8,344 nt of DNA from positions 1 to 8,344 of the forward strand of contig JBHHXG010000062.1 in assembly GCA_046756985.1 (NCBI GenBank), given 5' to 3'. A model generated the notes under the pieces. That model ran no database searches and was not told where the DNA came from. It worked only from the letters and a program-made list of their open reading frames with translations. Shown here in pieces: positions 7,426-8,344 of the stretch; positions within the stretch are counted from its first letter, which is position 1, and each line of letters opens with the position of its first letter. Both the position numbers and the translations under genes were made by a program. The stretch is from JBHHXG01 sp046756985 (GTDB lineage Bacteria; Pseudomonadota; Zetaproteobacteria; Mariprofundales; Mariprofundaceae).

Positions 7426-8264
7426 ACATGGATGTGTGCTGTCCCTTGTGCGGGATATCCGGTCCGCACAGAGTGGTGGAGGATAACGAGCCGCCATATC
7501 AGGTATTGGTTTGTCCTGCCTGCGATTACGGATTTGTGCATCCGCTTCCCGATCAAGAGCGTCTGGCAGCGGCTTATCAGGAGGCGTATTACGAGCCGTG
7601 GCGAAGCAAGCATGTGGTGGCGCGGCGGCGCATGTGGCGCTGGCGGCTGAAGCAGGTGCGAATGATGGTTCCTGCGGGGCGCCTGCTGGAAGTGGGTGCG
7701 GGCGATGGGGATTTTCTATCGCTGGCTGTGGAAGCGGGCTATGAGGTAGCGGCAACGGAGTTTTCGGAGGCCGCTGCGGCCAGCATCCGTGATCGCGTGC
7801 CGGAGGCCATGGTGTGGAAAGGTGAGGTAGAAGAGCTCGGTCTGCCGGAAAGCGAATTCGACGTGGTGGTGGCCTGGCACAGTTTGGAACATATGCGTTT
7901 TCCCTTTCGCGCACTGGCGGCGATGCGCCGGACGCTGAAGCCGGGCGCCGCCTTGTTCATTGCCGTACCCAACCGGAACAACCATCTGATGCGTTTTTTC
8001 TATCGTCTGGTGCGGGGTCGGCCCTATCCGCTGTTTTCCCTTCGCGGCAAGGAGATCCATTTGTCGCATTTCACACCCCGGAGCTTGAAAAGAGCGGTGG
8101 AGGACGCAGGGTTCGAGGTGCGAGGCATCAGCCCGGATCATGCCATGGTGGAGCCGGCAAAAAGACTGATTGATAGTTTGGCGGTACTCCCCTTCATCAT
8201 GGGTGGCCATATCGGTACGGAAGCAATGCTGTTAACGGCGGTCAGGAAGGAGAATGGTTCATGA
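7422..8264 (+). CDS. Zinc-ribbon class I SAM-dependent methyltransferase
   Basis: The 280-residue protein has two parts. Residues 1-45 hold two Cys pairs, CPLCG (7-11) and CPACDYGFVHP (31-41), a likely four-Cys zinc ribbon found at the front of many methyltransferases in surface-glycan clusters. A short helical linker (46-80) leads to the Rossmann domain: LLEVGAGDGDF (88-98, SAM loop), E113 in ATEFSE (111-116) at the ribose position, VVVAWHSLEHMRFP (148-161) and LFIAVPNRNN (178-187). HLSHFTPRSLKRAV (213-226) is the C-terminal signature common to this subgroup. It probably methylates a sugar, nucleotide-sugar or lipid-linked glycan in the cytoplasm. Whether O- or C-methylation occurs cannot be judged. 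The start ATG 7422 overlaps the GT4 stop as ATGA and the end overlaps the dehydrogenase start as ATGA. Confidence 0.85.
   Translation: MNMDVCCPLCGISGPHRVVEDNEPPYQVLVCPACDYGFVHPLPDQERLAAAYQEAYYEPWRSKHVVARRRMWRWRLKQVRMMVPAGRLLEVGAGDGDFLSLAVEAGYEVAATEFSEAAAASIRDRVPEAMVWKGEVEELGLPESEFDVVVAWHSLEHMRFPFRALAAMRRTLKPGAALFIAVPNRNNHLMRFFYRLVRGRPYPLFSLRGKEIHLSHFTPRSLKRAVEDAGFEVRGISPDHAMVEPAKRLIDSLAVLPFIMGGHIGTEAMLLTAVRKENGS
8247..8252 (+). promoter_or_regulatory. Strong Shine-Dalgarno site for the dehydrogenase gene
   Basis: AAGGAG, part of a longer purine run from 8244, ends 8 nt before ATG 8261. It is the best ribosome site in the window, suggesting this gene is translated more strongly than its coupled neighbours. 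Confidence 0.7.
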
Positions 8265-8344
8265 AGATTACTGTAATCGGGACCGGTTATGTCGGGCTGG
8301 TGACAGCTGCCTGCCTGGCCGAGGTCGGGCATCATATCACCGGC
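8261..8344 (+). CDS. ugd: UDP-glucose 6-dehydrogenase N-terminus (cut by window edge)
   Basis: Only 28 codons are present. They read MKITVIGTGYVGLVTAACLA (1-20) followed by EVGHHITG, the beta-alpha-beta NAD-binding start of the UDP-glucose/GDP-mannose dehydrogenase family, with GTGYVG as the GxGxxG loop. This exact style is typical of UDP-glucose 6-dehydrogenase, which oxidises UDP-glucose twice with NAD to UDP-glucuronate, a precursor of acidic polysaccharides. GDP-mannose or UDP-N-acetylmannosamine dehydrogenase cannot be excluded because the catalytic Cys and substrate domain lie beyond the window. The ATG overlaps the methyltransferase stop (ATGA), and a strong AAGGAG sits 8 nt upstream, so it belongs to the same operon. 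Confidence 0.8.
   Translation, partial: MKITVIGTGYVGLVTAACLAEVGHHITG

Overview
The window is part of a surface-polysaccharide (capsule, O-antigen or exopolysaccharide) biosynthesis locus. The genes, their tight packing and the mixed, moderately GC-rich codon use suggest a Gram-negative bacterium, most likely a beta- or gammaproteobacterium. That assignment is an inference from style, since no rRNA or species marker is present.

Layout: a minus-strand hexapeptide-repeat acyltransferase (587 down to the left edge, C-terminus cut off) is head-to-head with a plus-strand gene string that runs to the right edge. In order the string encodes a Wzx-type flippase (578-2008), a GT2 glycosyltransferase (2005-2973), a PAPS-type sulfotransferase (2966-3805), a short SAM methyltransferase (3802-4434), a second GT2 (4431-5405), a third GT2 with a hydrophobic C-terminus (5393-6355), a GT4 glycosyltransferase (6355-7425), a zinc-ribbon SAM methyltransferase (7422-8264), and the first 28 codons of a UDP-glucose/GDP-mannose dehydrogenase family gene, probably ugd (8261 to the edge). 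Every plus-strand junction overlaps, mostly as ATGA, so there is no intergenic space between 578 and 8344. The string should be one translationally coupled operon.

How the genes could work together: the dehydrogenase would supply UDP-glucuronate. Four glycosyltransferases would build a lipid-linked repeat unit on the cytoplasmic face of the inner membrane. The sulfotransferase, the two methyltransferases and possibly the divergent acyltransferase would decorate it, and the flippase would move it across the membrane. The predicted product is an acidic, sulfated, methylated and possibly acetylated polysaccharide. No polymerase, initiating sugar-phosphate transferase, export machinery or PAPS-making gene is seen here.

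The most unusual features are the start-codon overlap of the two divergent genes inside a perfect 16-bp palindrome, so that both proteins begin MNSW, and the sulfotransferase embedded in the glycosyltransferase operon. I saw no tRNA, rRNA, CRISPR array, insertion sequence or convincing terminator. All the chemistry belongs to known enzyme families. What may be undescribed is the polysaccharide structure they make together.
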